Of a stretch of 58,403 nt of DNA, positions 1 to 11,400 are shown piece after piece. Every line of letters starts with the position of its first letter. The first letter of the stretch is position 1. Origin of the DNA: Fragilariopsis cylindrus CCMP1102 (Eukaryota; Bacillariophyta; Bacillariophyceae; Bacillariales; Bacillariaceae); assembly GCA_900095095.1 (NCBI GenBank), contig FMBT01000414.1, forward strand, positions 1 to 58,403. Reading direction: 5' to 3'. Below the pieces are notes generated by a model that saw only the letters and a list, made by a program, of their open reading frames with translations, did not search any database and was not told the origin of the DNA. Made by a program: the position numbers and the translations under genes.

Positions 1-523
1 TTTGATGTCCCCCTTTCCTGTAATCAATTGCATGCAATTGGACTCATTTGATTGGGAAGAATTGATGTGAGAATCATTTGGACTGCGGTGAAGGATATGA
101 TGATGTGGTGCTGTGATTTCTTTGTCAACAACAAATAAAGATACAAATATTAAATGCTAGAATCTTCTAGAATTGTGCCATCAACGATATTTTGTGTTTA
201 AAATGGCATCTTTTGGACTATTTAACTTTTACTTGTGCCATATCTATCTGTGACACTCTTCTAGAATGTCATTGATGTATGATTATAATCCTAATACCAC
301 ACCCAATCTATATACGTAAATAATTGGGTGGCAATCGCACGCATGCACACGCACGCACACATGTCATTTGCGAGAGAAGTTTATCCTTAAGAAGAAATTA
401 TATTGTAATATTAAGTCAAGTATGACAACTATTGTCACCTTCGTAGAAACAAATATACTTTAGAACGGGTTGATTTAGCGTTATGTTGTTGCTGTTGCTG
501 TTGCTATTGATGTTGCTTACGTA
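1..523. other. Intergenic, window edge
   Basis: No reading frame with recognisable protein features is seen here. The stretch lies downstream of the minus-strand transporter gene. It carries a short imperfect GTTGCT repeat near 482-515, just outside the end of that gene. Confidence 0.5.
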
Positions 524-1760
524 CTATACTGTACTAGCAAGAACAGATGCAATCACGATGAAACCACCTCCAACTAGTTCATAGAAGGAAGGAACTTCTC
601 CCAACAGGCATAATCCCAATATAGCAGAAAATACGGGTTCTAATGACAGGATAACATTGGATTCTGCCGCTGGTACGACAGCTTGTGCCTTTTGTTGTAA
701 TACATCTGATAGAGCACCAGAACTAAAAGCGCTGTAAAACAAAATCAACCATGATATTGGATCCATCCAACCCTCCCATAGACTACTACCTCTAGGAACG
801 AACCACCACCACGAAATCATTGCCCATAAACTATAGAATATCGCCATGAATGTATTTTTAACGAACATAGTTTGTGTTTCATCAAATCGACCACCCCAAT
901 CACTCAGTCGATAAATATAATAACTCCAACAAAAGGCTGATCCGAGACAATATAAATCTCCCTGTGTGAGACGTAGCATAGAACCAGAACCAGAACCATC
1001 CTCGTCATTCTCGTCGTTAGCATGATCCGTTGACAATACGTACAGTCCAAATAAAGCAACGGAACAGGCAACCCATACCTTAGGATGAACGATGGTACCA
1101 TGTTTTGCACCTAATATTGCAGAAAGTATCGGTGTAATTACAACACTTAGTTGCGTAAAGAATGCAGATCGTGCACTTGCCGTTGTTAATAATCCTATAT
1201 TGATAAGAGCTTGTGTAGCAAAATTAAAGAATGCAAGTTCAAAAGCGTACATCCAAAATGTTGATGACATTGACAATAATGACGACGACGTTGCTAGTGA
1301 CGGCGTAGTAGTTGCTGCTGCTCTTGTCGTTGTCAATGCCGATGTTTCAATATCTTTTAATGTTGTCGTTGTCGTTGTCGTTGTTATTAGTATTAGTATT
1401 ACTGGGTCGAGCGCGAATAACGAATGGTAATAAACATAAAACTGACATCCATCCTCTTGTAGTTGATAAGACACTAGCAGTTGGTGGTCCCGGTCTGCCA
1501 TAAACCATTCTCAATGCAACAGACAATGAACCATACATTAACGCTACAGACAATAACAACAGTCGAGCGTTACTCGTTGATAACAATACCGTTGACGACG
1601 TTTGTGATGAAGTTGGCAGTGATGGTGGCGGGGACATTGTTGCTGTGGAAGTGGAATTGGAAGAAGATGTATCCATCGTTTCGCGAGACGACACAAGTAG
1701 AAGAGGCGAACCTTCGTCGGTGGCGGTGTTATCGCCTCCTTTATCTTGTAGAGAATTCAT
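524..1760 (-). CDS. EamA/DMT-family transporter, two exons
   Basis: Integral membrane protein of the drug/metabolite transporter superfamily; the substrate cannot be told. Two reading frames join into one protein: exon 1 (1760-1403) has a Ser/Thr-rich N-terminus then the first hydrophobic segments (LLLLSVALMYGSLSVALRMV, then a TTRG motif), and exon 2 (1317-524) carries the remaining EamA segments, including the repeat-2 signature around LSLEPVFSAILGLCLLGE. The frames differ by one and can be joined by a GTAATA...CAG intron at about 1402-1318 (85 nt) that removes an AACGAC repeat; acceptors 3 nt to either side (AG at 1321 and 1315) keep the same frame. Spliced length is 383 aa, normal for a ten-helix DMT protein. 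The ATG at 1760 is the first in frame. A one-base indel in the repeat is the alternative explanation. Confidence 0.8.
1318..1402 (-). other. Short intron in DMT gene containing a hexanucleotide repeat
   Basis: Read on the minus strand, the segment begins GTAATA and ends GCAG, and most of its first half is an AACGAC/AATACT repeat. Its 85-nt length is 1 modulo 3, exactly what is needed to join the two open frames. Tandem AGs (AG, CAG, CAG spaced by 3 nt) would give NAGNAG-type isoforms differing by single residues. This is inferred from frame and splice consensus only. Confidence 0.6.
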
Positions 1761-2194
1761 GGCGACAGAAATAGTCAAACTAAATAGTATACCTATCTAT
1801 ATTGGTATAGGATAGTATGTAAGTGATATAATATGCAACTTGAAAAACTAATAGTCGTCGTCGTCGTCTTCCTTTTTTTTAACTGCAATTCTTATATTGG
1901 AACAATATGCTGGTGGTAGTTTGAAGAGATCATTGAGATGCTAACAATCGGAATTATTTTTATGAATGGCGCGACGGGATTGGTGTTCTTTTTTGCATAC
2001 GTCGGAATTTCAAAAGCCTTAATGGATAGGGGTATTCGAGAAAGCAGTTAGCGTTAACGGCTAAAATTCTCGATAATTGCCTTTTTTCTTTTCTCCTTAT
2101 TGTTGCTTTATTATTGCTTGGTTCAGTTCGTCTTTGTTTTGCAATTCTTTCCAATCTTGACAATACTAATGTTATGTTCGAATGTACTGTAGTA
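1761..2194. other. Intergenic or 3' part of the upstream minus-strand gene
   Basis: No clear protein domain. On the minus strand, right after the coiled-coil ORF, one frame holds a short hydrophilic stretch (DWKELQNKDELNQ..., starting near 2156) that may belong to that gene, but I cannot find a splice that brings it into frame. Confidence 0.35.
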
Positions 2195-2488
2195 CTACCT
2201 ATACCTTTCAAGTTCTATTCTCAAAGTCTCTAATTGGATCTTATACAAACTTAAACGGTCTTTAAATTCCATATCTCCTTTACATTCGGTACGAAGTTGT
2301 TGTAGCACAGCTTGGCAACGTGTTAATTGTTTTGTTGCTGCCGCCACCGTTTCGTTATTGTTATTATTACTATTAAAGTCAGAACTATGATCGGCGATTG
2401 AAGAAATCGTTGCTAATGATTTTTGAAGTTCACTTGTTAGGACTTGAAATTCTTCTTCAAGGAATTCGAAATACGTTTTATTTCCCAT
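2195..2488 (-). CDS. Small coiled-coil protein, resembles v-SNARE (Vti1) N-terminal domain
   Basis: 97 codons from an ATG at 2488. The sequence is helical and heptad-like: YFEFLEEEFQVLTSEL near the start, a poly-Asn linker, then LTRCQAVLQQLRTEC and RLSLYKIQLETLRIELER. This spacing of two amphipathic helices recalls the Vti1 N-terminal (Habc-like) domain, but no SNARE motif or C-terminal membrane anchor is found in the next 400 bases. The ORF ends just beyond a possible splice donor (GAAAG|GTATAG at 2204), so a 3' exon may exist. Divergent from the methyltransferase gene at 3354. Function not established. Confidence 0.45.
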   Translation of the reverse strand: MGNKTYFEFLEEEFQVLTSELQKSLATISSIADHSSDFNSNNNNNETVAAATKQLTRCQAVLQQLRTECKGDMEFKDRLSLYKIQLETLRIELERYR

Positions 2489-2834
2489 CTTGAAATCTTG
2501 GCGTCAAATCAATATCTCAAATAGCTACCGACCGACCGTAGCGATCCAACACTCAAATCCAATATACTGTCTCGGTTTTGATCATTCAAACTTCAAGGCA
2601 TTGAGCTAAAGTTGAGATGTACGTAAAATATCTATTGTTATCTTTACGTGTTTGCTACAAGTTCAAAGTACCGCATGTCGAAAATGGATGTTTTGTTTTA
2701 AGTTGCAAAGCGTTGGATTGACTGTTTGACTATTTGACTATTCACTATTGACTATTGACGTGTATATTCATACGTGACTCATTAGATATTGAGTCCTGTA
2801 ATACGTAGATTTCAAGCAACTTTAAAAGTAGGTA

Positions 2835-3198
2835 CAGTCTGCTCGCGTTAACAAATACAAATAACAAATACACTCTCTTTAACAAATACACAAATCGGTT
2901 TACACGTGATTCAGACCTTAGTGGGTCCCGTCTAGTGATTGATGGGTCACTCACGACTGGATGGGTCCCGTCTAGTGATTAATGGGTCCCGTGTAGTGAT
3001 TGAATCAAATGGGTCCCGTGTAGTGACTCCATTCCTCGCGTTGTAGGGTGTAAAACAGTCCGTGCGCGGACAGGCAAATGTCACACAATTTGGGCATTAT
3101 TTAGTTTTTATATTCGCACATAATCACGTAACAAATACATCTCGTTAACAAATACAGACCGGTTTACACGGTATGTATTTGTTAACGCGAGCAGACTG
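2835..3198. mobile_element. 364-bp MITE with 24-bp perfect terminal inverted repeats and TA duplication
   Basis: The left end (2835-2858, starting CAGTCTGCTCGCG) is the exact reverse complement of the right end (3175-3198). Both ends are flanked by TA (2833-2834 and 3199-3200), the target duplication of Tc1/mariner/pogo elements. There is no transposase ORF, so it is non-autonomous. The motif TAACAAATAC recurs near both ends (about 2849, 2863, 2880, 3129, 3145), and the middle holds a GGGTCCCGT tandem repeat. It lies about 155 bp upstream of the methyltransferase start codon. The family name is unknown to me. Confidence 0.85.
2922..3028. repeat. Internal tandem repeat of the MITE
   Basis: Four copies of a 19-bp unit, TGGGTCCCGT(C/G)TAGTGATT with one final variant, at 2922, 2962, 2983 and 3010, separated by 2-21 bp. 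It sits inside the MITE between its inverted repeats. Confidence 0.8.
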
Positions 3199-3353
3199 TA
3201 ATTACAAAATTACAATATTATGGATTTTTTAGTGCTACTAAACATTATATTTTGCTTTATTACTGAACTTTAGAACTGTTTGCTGTTCTTTGAAAGTAGA
3301 CTTTTGTCCAGCTACAGTGAACGCCCAGGTGTTGCTGTTAAAGAAACGAAAAG

Positions 3354-4778
3354 ATGACGAACCCAAACAACCCGTCATCCATAATCAAACCGTCGCCGTC
3401 TTCGTCGTCATCGTCGTTGACAAAACGACCAAACACCAACGTCAACAAAAAGAAAAATAAGAGGAAAAAGAAAAACAATGTCGCCATTCCTTTAGTAAAG
3501 GGTTTGTCAGCTTCTTCTCTCGTGAGGGAAAACGCTATTAAAGCTGCTTCCTCCTTTAGTAGCAATAAGAAACAGAGAACATCTAATAACAACAGCAACA
3601 ACAAAAATTCGTTATTTAAAAGCATAGCCGACTCTCAAGCAGTAATTTCTGAATACCATACACTTAATAAACGGTTAGAACAAAACGAAAACGATACATC
3701 AATTACCGATAAACAACGGAAGCGGAATGCCGACAATATACGGAAACAACAAGAGGAAATGGGTGGCTTAGATAGATACCAAAAAGCTAGTATTTTTGGT
3801 GCTAAATCAAGTAAATTTGTTTGTGCCGATTGGGTCGTTCCGTTTTTGTTGGAGGATGGAACAAAAAAGCCAAGAAAGCAAGAACAAGACAAAGATCCAA
3901 CAGAACAAAAAAAACTGGAGGATGAAGAAGAAGCAGAAAAAGAAGATTCAAGCTGCGACGAAAGTAAACAACAACAAAAGCAACGAAGTAATATTCGAAT
4001 TCTTGACGTTGGTGCTATCGATAATCAATATAAAAAATTCGATGATTGGTTAGATGCTGTACCTATAGATTTACATGGAGGACAACATGAATCGGTATTA
4101 CAGGTCGATTTTTTTGATTATGCTCACGAATATTGTTTGAAAAATGATCTAGCAGCAGCAACATCTGCATCATCCACAGCAGCAACGTCCACAGCGACCA
4201 ACAATGATGAATATGACAATACAGGAAAACGACGGCGACATAAATTATTATCATCGTCGTCGTCATCGTCTTTGCCACCACCACAACCATTCGATGCTAT
4301 TGTAATGTCATTAGTTTTGAATTTTCAGGGTGATCCAAGAAAACGGGGAGATATGATAGCATTAGCAGCGGATCCTAGATTATTACGATCGGATACCAAG
4401 GGGATGCTTTTTGTTGCATTGCCATCGGCATCACTTGATAATTCAAGATATTGTGACCTTAATAGGTTCGTTGATGTATGTAAAACACTTGGATTTGCTT
4501 TAGTTGAAAAGAAAAAATCATTAAAATTGATTTTGTTAGCCTTTCGTCGTCGTGCTTCTGATAGTAATGATGATGACGTCGACGATGATGATGATGATGA
4601 TGATAATGATAATAATTTCGATACAGAAGGACGACAAACGCATCATTATTATTACAACACTAAAACCCGAGCATTTGGTTATGGAAAACAAGAAATGAAA
4701 CGTTTACCCGCTAAACCGGGTGCGAAGCGTAATAATTTCTCTGTTATCCTTAAGAGTACTATCAATCGCGATAAATAA
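3354..4778 (+). CDS. BMT2: 25S/28S rRNA adenine-N1 methyltransferase, Bmt2-like
   Basis: Nucleolar SAM-dependent methyltransferase; the yeast family member makes m1A in 25S rRNA. Single exon, 474 aa, ATG at 3354. The N-terminus is basic and low complexity (KKKNKRKKKNN). The conserved block YQKASIFGAKSSKFVCADWV lies near residues 142-160, the SAM motif ILDVGAIDNQ near 216, a predicted catalytic block VMSLVLNFQGDPRKRGDM near 316-335, then LFVALPSASLDNSRYC and the C-terminal NNFSVIL typical of the family. Two inserts, one acidic (about 185-205) and one poly-Asp (about 403-420), are species-specific low complexity. Family assignment is strong; the modified site in this organism is inferred. Confidence 0.9.
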   Translation: MTNPNNPSSIIKPSPSSSSSSLTKRPNTNVNKKKNKRKKKNNVAIPLVKGLSASSLVRENAIKAASSFSSNKKQRTSNNNSNNKNSLFKSIADSQAVISEYHTLNKRLEQNENDTSITDKQRKRNADNIRKQQEEMGGLDRYQKASIFGAKSSKFVCADWVVPFLLEDGTKKPRKQEQDKDPTEQKKLEDEEEAEKEDSSCDESKQQQKQRSNIRILDVGAIDNQYKKFDDWLDAVPIDLHGGQHESVLQVDFFDYAHEYCLKNDLAAATSASSTAATSTATNNDEYDNTGKRRRHKLLSSSSSSSLPPPQPFDAIVMSLVLNFQGDPRKRGDMIALAADPRLLRSDTKGMLFVALPSASLDNSRYCDLNRFVDVCKTLGFALVEKKKSLKLILLAFRRRASDSNDDDVDDDDDDDDNDNNFDTEGRQTHHYYYNTKTRAFGYGKQEMKRLPAKPGAKRNNFSVILKSTINRDK

Positions 4779-5369
4779 ATACAAATCTTAGCCTTATTTT
4801 TTAAAATTGAAAAAACGACATTATGCCGCCCCGCTGGCTTAGAAGCATTCTAATTCTATGCAAGTGCTGATACCATATGAATGTAGAGGAAGTAATAAGC
4901 TGAATTTATTACTTGCTTTTACAGGAAACACAATTTAACATTTCAAAGAAGAAATTGTTCACAGTTGATTCTGCTCAAGCTTTCTGGCCCTTTATCTTTT
5001 TGATGTGCTTCCCAGTCAGTAAAAGTCTCTCAATGTAAATGAATGTATCTTCTCTTGTTATGTTTTATAACATAAACAAGGAATTGACCATCCAATATTT
5101 CAATTACTATTCTGTTGCTGTTGCTGTAATATACGAAGGACGGACGGACGAGTAAATTTGAGTCACAGAAGAAAAATGGTGCTGTTGTGGATCTTTTCGA
5201 TAGTTTGTTGATCAGCACGCAAACTAGAGGAAACGCGATGCCACAAACTACAAATGAAATAGAGAAGAGGCTTGGCGTATTGTTTGACGACTGTGTCCGA
5301 CACACCACTAGTAACATTTGAACCAGATATTACTATTTGTTTCAGACAAAACATAATTGTGCATTATCC
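4779..5369. other. Intergenic between two plus-strand genes
   Basis: No supported gene. ORFs present lack domain features. The region must contain the methyltransferase 3' end and the iminopeptidase promoter, but no specific element can be named. Confidence 0.5.
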
Positions 5370-6910
5370 ATGATTTATCGCCATCGTCATTGCCATCGTT
5401 ATTACAATATCTGTACCTTAATATCAGCATTACTGTTAATCGCAGCGATAACAATCAACAAAAACAACAACAATAATAACAACGGAATTCGTGAGGTTGA
5501 ATCATTTCCTACGCCTTCTCCTACCAAGACTATTTCTGCTACCGCCACAATAATGAAGGCTGTTGTTGACACAACGTATGTTTCCCCACCTGCATCAGAC
5601 ACTTCTAATCAAGCAGCAGGTGGTACGAATGCTATACAATATCCGACACAATTATATCCAGAAATTGATTCCTACGAGGAGGGATATTTAGACGTTGGTG
5701 ATGGACATAAATTATATTATGATATTAGTGGTAATCCGAATGGTATACCATGCATCTTTCTTCATGGTGGTCCAGGTGGGGGTGTTAGTCCACGTTGTCG
5801 ACGTTTCTTTGATCCAATTAAATATAAAATTATTATCTTTGATCAACGTGGGGCAGGTAAATCCATTCCTAATGCATGTGATGACTTACATTCATCATTA
5901 ATTGGAAATACTACACCGGATCTAGTGGATGATATTAATAAACTTCGTATGCATTTGAATATTAATAGATGGGGTGTAGTATTAGGTGGATCGTGGGGTA
6001 GTACATTAGCATTAGCATATGCAGAAACATACCCCCAACACGTCCAATCGTTGTTATTACGTGGTGTATTTTTATTTGGACCTGATGAGGTTGAACATTT
6101 ATTTATTAACGGTGGTACATATGGACAAAATCCACAAGCATGGGATAATTATTGTCAATACATACAAGATACATCCAACGATTGGGATCGTGAAAAACGT
6201 AATTTATTAGGTGCATATTGGGATCGATTAACAGATGATGATAAGTCAATACGAGAAGCAGCTGCATCAGCATTTGTTGGATATGAATTGTCGATAAGTA
6301 AAACTTATATCGATCCAAATGTTATTGAAGAATATTTAGGTACACCAAGTATTTTAATCCCATTTGCTGTTATGGAGGTAAGTGATATGAAAAAACGAAC
6401 GAAAAAAGAAAGTGTATATCGAATAATTATGGATACGTAAAGATATTTGCATTTAGTAAAATATCATAATAGCATGATACTGATATACACTTGTGTGTTT
6501 GTATATCTGTATATCTGTTTATTTATGCATACTATATTATACTATATTATATTGTATTTCCTCACGTTTGTTTTTGGTTCCATTTTTACTCATTCTATTT
6601 TTCATTATAAACAAACTAGGTCCATTATATGATCAATGCAGGTTTTCTAAGAAGGGGACAATTGATTGATAATGTTGATAAAATTAAACATATGAAAGTT
6701 GCTATTTGTCATGGACGATGTGACTATGTATGTCAACCACAGGCGGCGTGGAGATTAGCACAAAGATTACGTAAACTTGGATGTTCGTATGTTGAATTAG
6801 AATTTGTTTCTGGTGCGGGACATTCCGATTCTGAACCTGGTCTTGTTGATGCTATGGTACGAGCTTCTGATAAATTAGCTGATGCGTTATTATTGGAGGA
6901 AGAACAATAA
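5370..6910 (+). CDS. Proline iminopeptidase (alpha/beta hydrolase, S33), two exons
   Basis: Releases N-terminal proline from peptides. Exons 5370-6377 and 6620-6910 join through a GTAAGT...TAG intron of 242 nt, giving 432 aa. Family landmarks are in order: HGGPGGG oxyanion loop (about residue 132), DQRGAGKS, nucleophile elbow GGSWGS (about 207), acid in HGRCDYVC (about 369) and histidine in GAGHS (about 403); the splice rebuilds the expected segment before INAGFL. Residues 1-35 contain a hydrophobic stretch (ICTLISALLLIAAITI) followed by poly-Asn, so the enzyme may enter the secretory or plastid route rather than stay cytosolic. The ATG at 5370 is the first in frame; a start at MKAVVD would remove the leader. 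Confidence 0.9.
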
Positions 6911-7327
6911 AATCAAAAAAATAAGAGCACATCACAACAAGTGAAAGTATAGTTGTCGAATTTAATAATAATAAATAAAAATAATACCTGCAGTCTCCTG
7001 ATCTTAAATCTTTTAAGCTCCTGATCGGCCGAAACCCTGCTAAAACAAAAATACCAGACCATATTGAATATACATAAATGTAGATGATGTACTCATAAAT
7101 ATTCAATATGTATTAGTTAACTTTAAAAATTTTAGATGGGTTTTTGTACGAATTTAGTCCAAGAATAGCGGGACTCGAGACAGCTTTTTTGATAAAATAT
7201 AAAGAATGAGTGAGTGTTTCTCAGCATCTTCTTTTTATGAAATAAATTTTATAGAGCATACATGCAGGTACATTCCCATAATCACAGTGCACAGCTAACA
7301 GGTCCAACGAACGTACGGTAGCATCTG
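6911..7327. other. Intergenic with a small inverted repeat
   Basis: No gene seen. A 12-bp perfect inverted repeat (CATATTGAATAT at 7060-7071 and its complement at 7099-7110, 27-nt spacer) could form a hairpin in the 3' flank of the iminopeptidase gene. Confidence 0.5.
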
Positions 7328-8281
7328 ATGAGTGATACGATCGGTACTACTAGCGGCAGTGAAGCCGCTTCAGCTGCCGCTAATAGCAGCGGCGAAGATA
7401 GCAGTAGCAGTATCGGAAAATGTCCAGTTGATCAAAAAAACCGATCTCTTTGGGGTGTCTTGGGTAATGTCGGTGGCGGTGGCGGTAGTAATACAAGTAC
7501 AAGTAATGGCTCAGGAAGTGATAGTGACTCCTCGTCATCGACGAAGCAACAACGAAATAATAACGTAGCCGCCTCACTCGAGGAAGCAGCAATGTACGCA
7601 CAAACTCCGCTAGAAAATCAAAGGCTGCCACTTTCAACACATCGATTCGAATCTTCCATTCCTCGTGGCGAAAAAACTGGTGTAAATGAAAACGACGGCG
7701 ACGATAAGAACAATAATAGTAACAATCTTCCCGCACATCAAATTCAAATTTCAAAACTAAATGGAAACGATAACGGAAACGGGAAAGAAAACAACACATG
7801 GGTATATCCTAGCGAACAACAAGTGTTTAACGCAATGCAACGTAAGGGTTGGAAAGGGGTTGAAGAAGAATCAATTCCATCCTTTTTACAGGTTCATAAT
7901 TCTGTCAACGAACGGAGTTGGAAAGACGTTTGTAAATGGGAGGAGCCAAATAAGATTGAATTAGTACGATTTGAGGGACGGCCTAAAGATTTATCACCAA
8001 AGGCATGGTTTTTGTCGACGTTCTTATTTCAAGATAAACCATTCGATCGACATGATTGGTATGTTAGTAACGATACACAAGAAGAAAAACGATACGTCTT
8101 AGATTTTTACATGACGGATACCACTAGTCGTAGCGATGGAATGATGATGCCGCGGGTTGAAATCGATGTTCGACCGGCATTAGATAATCCCGAGGCATTC
8201 GTACAACGTGGAAAACATCTCCTTCGAGAAATATTTCCTGGAATATCTAGAGAAATTGATGAAAGGCTGTCAAAAGAATGA
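7328..8281 (+). CDS. Holocytochrome c synthase (cytochrome c heme lyase)
   Basis: Attaches heme to apocytochrome c in the mitochondrial intermembrane space. Single exon, 317 aa, ATG at 7328. The N-terminus has the CP heme-regulatory motif (KCPVD, about residue 33), then a low-complexity Ser/Gly/Asn insert. The conserved core follows: WVYPSEQQVFNAMQRKGW, the heme-ligand helix VHNSVNERSWKDVCKWE (His near 190, equivalent to the essential His of human HCCS), RFEGRPKDLSPKA, FDRHDWYV, YVLDFY and VEIDVRPALD. Whether it serves both c and c1 cannot be told. Convergent with the large receptor gene (gap about 139 bp). Confidence 0.93.
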   Translation: MSDTIGTTSGSEAASAAANSSGEDSSSSIGKCPVDQKNRSLWGVLGNVGGGGGSNTSTSNGSGSDSDSSSSTKQQRNNNVAASLEEAAMYAQTPLENQRLPLSTHRFESSIPRGEKTGVNENDGDDKNNNSNNLPAHQIQISKLNGNDNGNGKENNTWVYPSEQQVFNAMQRKGWKGVEEESIPSFLQVHNSVNERSWKDVCKWEEPNKIELVRFEGRPKDLSPKAWFLSTFLFQDKPFDRHDWYVSNDTQEEKRYVLDFYMTDTTSRSDGMMMPRVEIDVRPALDNPEAFVQRGKHLLREIFPGISREIDERLSKE

Positions 8282-8420
8282 TACAGACACTACTGTAGTG
8301 CACGAGTAACTAATATAATAGAGATAAGAATAAATGCTAATAAAACAATAATAAATTATATACCCTTTTAAATATGAAACAAAATTGAAATTAAACCGAA
8401 CTACAATTGTATATCTGATT

Positions 8421-11400
8421 TTAAAATCTCTGCATAGTAAGAGCGCGTTGTAATCTGTTACCGGCAAATGATGTCCCAGAGTTGGTCAACGAGGATGCTT
8501 GTCGGAAAGTTTCGTTTAAATTATCCTCATCGGCTTCTATATACGCCGAACTTCGACTTTGAGTCGCCAATGAAAGACTCTTACAACTTTCAACAAAAGA
8601 TTTGTTACTATTTTCAACATCCAAACCAATTACTACCAAATCGATCGACGAGGCATTTAAACGAATTTTGTCACGTAATGGTGTATATATGCTTTCATCG
8701 TATGCGCCACCGTCACTTATGTAAATCAAGGAAACATCGTTAGCTGTAGTAGATTCTAATTCTAATGCCATATCGATCGCATCGGGAAGAGCCGGTAAAA
8801 ACTTCGAACAGGATACACCTGTTGTCGCTGCTTCAATTTCTTGTCGTTGTGCATGTTCCTCTACTTCTCTAGTGGCAGGGGTTAAATGTCGTAGCGTTCC
8901 ATTCTGTGGAACGAACGTAACAAAACCAACGGAATCACCGTTTTGACAATTATTATCATAAAACGCACACACAGCGTTACGAAGATTCCGCAAGAGCGGT
9001 GTTCCGTTCCATTGTCCTTTTAGTTCGATACAGAAAACAAACGACCGTCCAATGTCTAGAGTCGTTCTCATCGTTGCTTTTCGCATCATTTTGAATTCCT
9101 CCTTTAGTTCTGCCATCGACTTGCGAGACCAATTGCTGTCGGTGCCTTCTTCGTCTACGCCACCGGCATCTCTAGAGTATTGTAATATACAATCGGCTGC
9201 CACAACGAAAGCATCGTCGAGTATAAATTCATCCTCTACTAACATTCTTGTTGCCAGCGTTAATGTATCGCTATGGTTTTGCTCTACACCTATAACAGCA
9301 CATTCTAACTCTTGCAAACGTCCGATTTTGTTCAAGTTCTGGAACAATGATGCATCATCTTGATTCCACGCTGCTTGAAGCATCAGGTCTGCTTGATCAA
9401 TTAATTCGTGAATATCCCACACATTCCAAACCTCTGGATCTATATCTATCAAAGCTGACAAGCCACGTAGTCGTCTTATCGACCGATCAAATATAACATC
9501 AGAGTTCTCGAGAAACGTTTTTGAGTGTAGCATGTACTCTTTAACACCTTGATCGTATTGACGCGCCAGAAATAGGTCATCCAATGCGGCTTCTTTAGCA
9601 TCGTCTGTAGCACATGGATCATCGGCGGTGTGTAATAGACACACAGCTCGATTAAAATATCGATCGGCAAGCTGCTGCGCATATTTGGATTTTTCAGCAT
9701 CTGAATCAACACTTTCAAGGTCTTTTATTCCAGCAGCAACGGCCTCGGTGTAGTATTTAATGGCAGAATCGGTGCAGCAGCTCCCATCGTCAAGATTCAT
9801 GCACGTGCCTGTCGTGCGACATTCCACCGTCAAGGCGAGCAATGTGTTTCCCATATTGTTACAGGCAATAGCGATGGCTTTTTCATCGCCGATCTTTCGG
9901 AACAGGCGGAGTGCATCAAGAGCAATGCGATGAGCTAAATCCAAATCTCCAAAGAAGAAAGCCGAGTTCGACATACGGACAGTCTTGTACAATTTCGCAA
10001 ATGATGTGTACACCTGGTGAACTTCGCGTGAGCCTCCTGTTAACGGTGGTATATCATCCTCAATTCTACCTGCATTTACTTGCTTCACAACTCGGAGTAG
10101 CTGAATCATCGGCTTTGTGACATAAAGAGATATCTGAAAGATCGAAAGGAAAAAAATTTGAGAAGAAAGATGGTCGTGAGAGAACCTAGAGGATAGTTCG
10201 CTAATGGGCTGAAGTTGTCCGTTGAACTCACTGTGGCTGTTACGACAATGCAGATAAGTGCTATTAAACTTGTCGTGATAAAATATACGGTAAATGTCCT
10301 CTCCAAGCTACTTTCAATATATTCACTTCTCATCCGGTATTCATAATACAGTTCTTCCTTTTTTTCAAACATAATCATAGAATAAAGGAGTTGTTCAGAA
10401 TATTCTGCTCCTCGACTATAGTCATCTGGTTGTACAGGCTTCAGTTCTCTGTTGTATATGGGCAAGTACGCATAACAGTACTCCTCCTGTACCCCATCTT
10501 TATTTGTTCGATTCAAATCACAATCATGTCCCTCCCCTCCTTTCTCCATATCATCTACTATTGAGGAAAAATGTTCTCTATTGACAGAATCAGGAGGATC
10601 AAACGGAATCATTAGATTGAAAATCGATTCTGGGGTTGCGTTGTCATCAAGTTCAGACGACGCTACAACGTTCTTAGTAGTATTCGGCAGTATCACTGCA
10701 AAGAATTCATTTCTATTATCTTCGACAATGTTATTAATTTCCGAAGACGAGAAGTCAATAAGAACATTACCGACATATTCACCAGAAGTAGGGTCAATCA
10801 ATGCAGAAACTGCAGTATTCATAACATAATCCGTAGTCGCAAATTCGTATGGTGGGCTTATATATAAAAGATCATTGTTATCCAATGCTTCTCGCTTCGA
10901 ATCAGCATACCATGTTCTGCATCTTGGATCGTATCCGAATTTGCCTTTAGGACAGAGGTCAGGATTGATTATATATGCTTTGTTGGCATCCGTTGATGAA
11001 AATTGTGAGTAAGCGGCAGTGTCGTAATTACAACCAGCGTACCCAATAAAGGCACCATCAGCTTCAAACGAAATGTATCCAGACATAGCTGTGGTCGATA
11101 ACCCACCCGAACCGCGCGCATCTTCTCCAGCATTGTACACAGGAAAAATAGCAGTCGCCGCAGCTGATCCCACCCTAAGGCGGTCATACACTGTCAAATA
11201 CCCTTCAGCATCACTGCTCTTATTCGAGCCTGGCATTGCGTCGGGATCTGTCCACCACGATGTTGTCTCGGGACTATAATCATAAGTTGGATAGCTTAGA
11301 CTATTGTTGCGGTCTCCTGTCGTAATATTATGATCTCGATTCTGGTTTATATACCACATTGTCGTTTCTTGTATGTCACGTGGATTGGATGGGGGTGGGG

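Noticed and set aside
1092..1430. Plus-strand ORFs across the DMT gene
   Set aside because: Antisense shadows with repeats (poly-Val from the AACGAC repeat).
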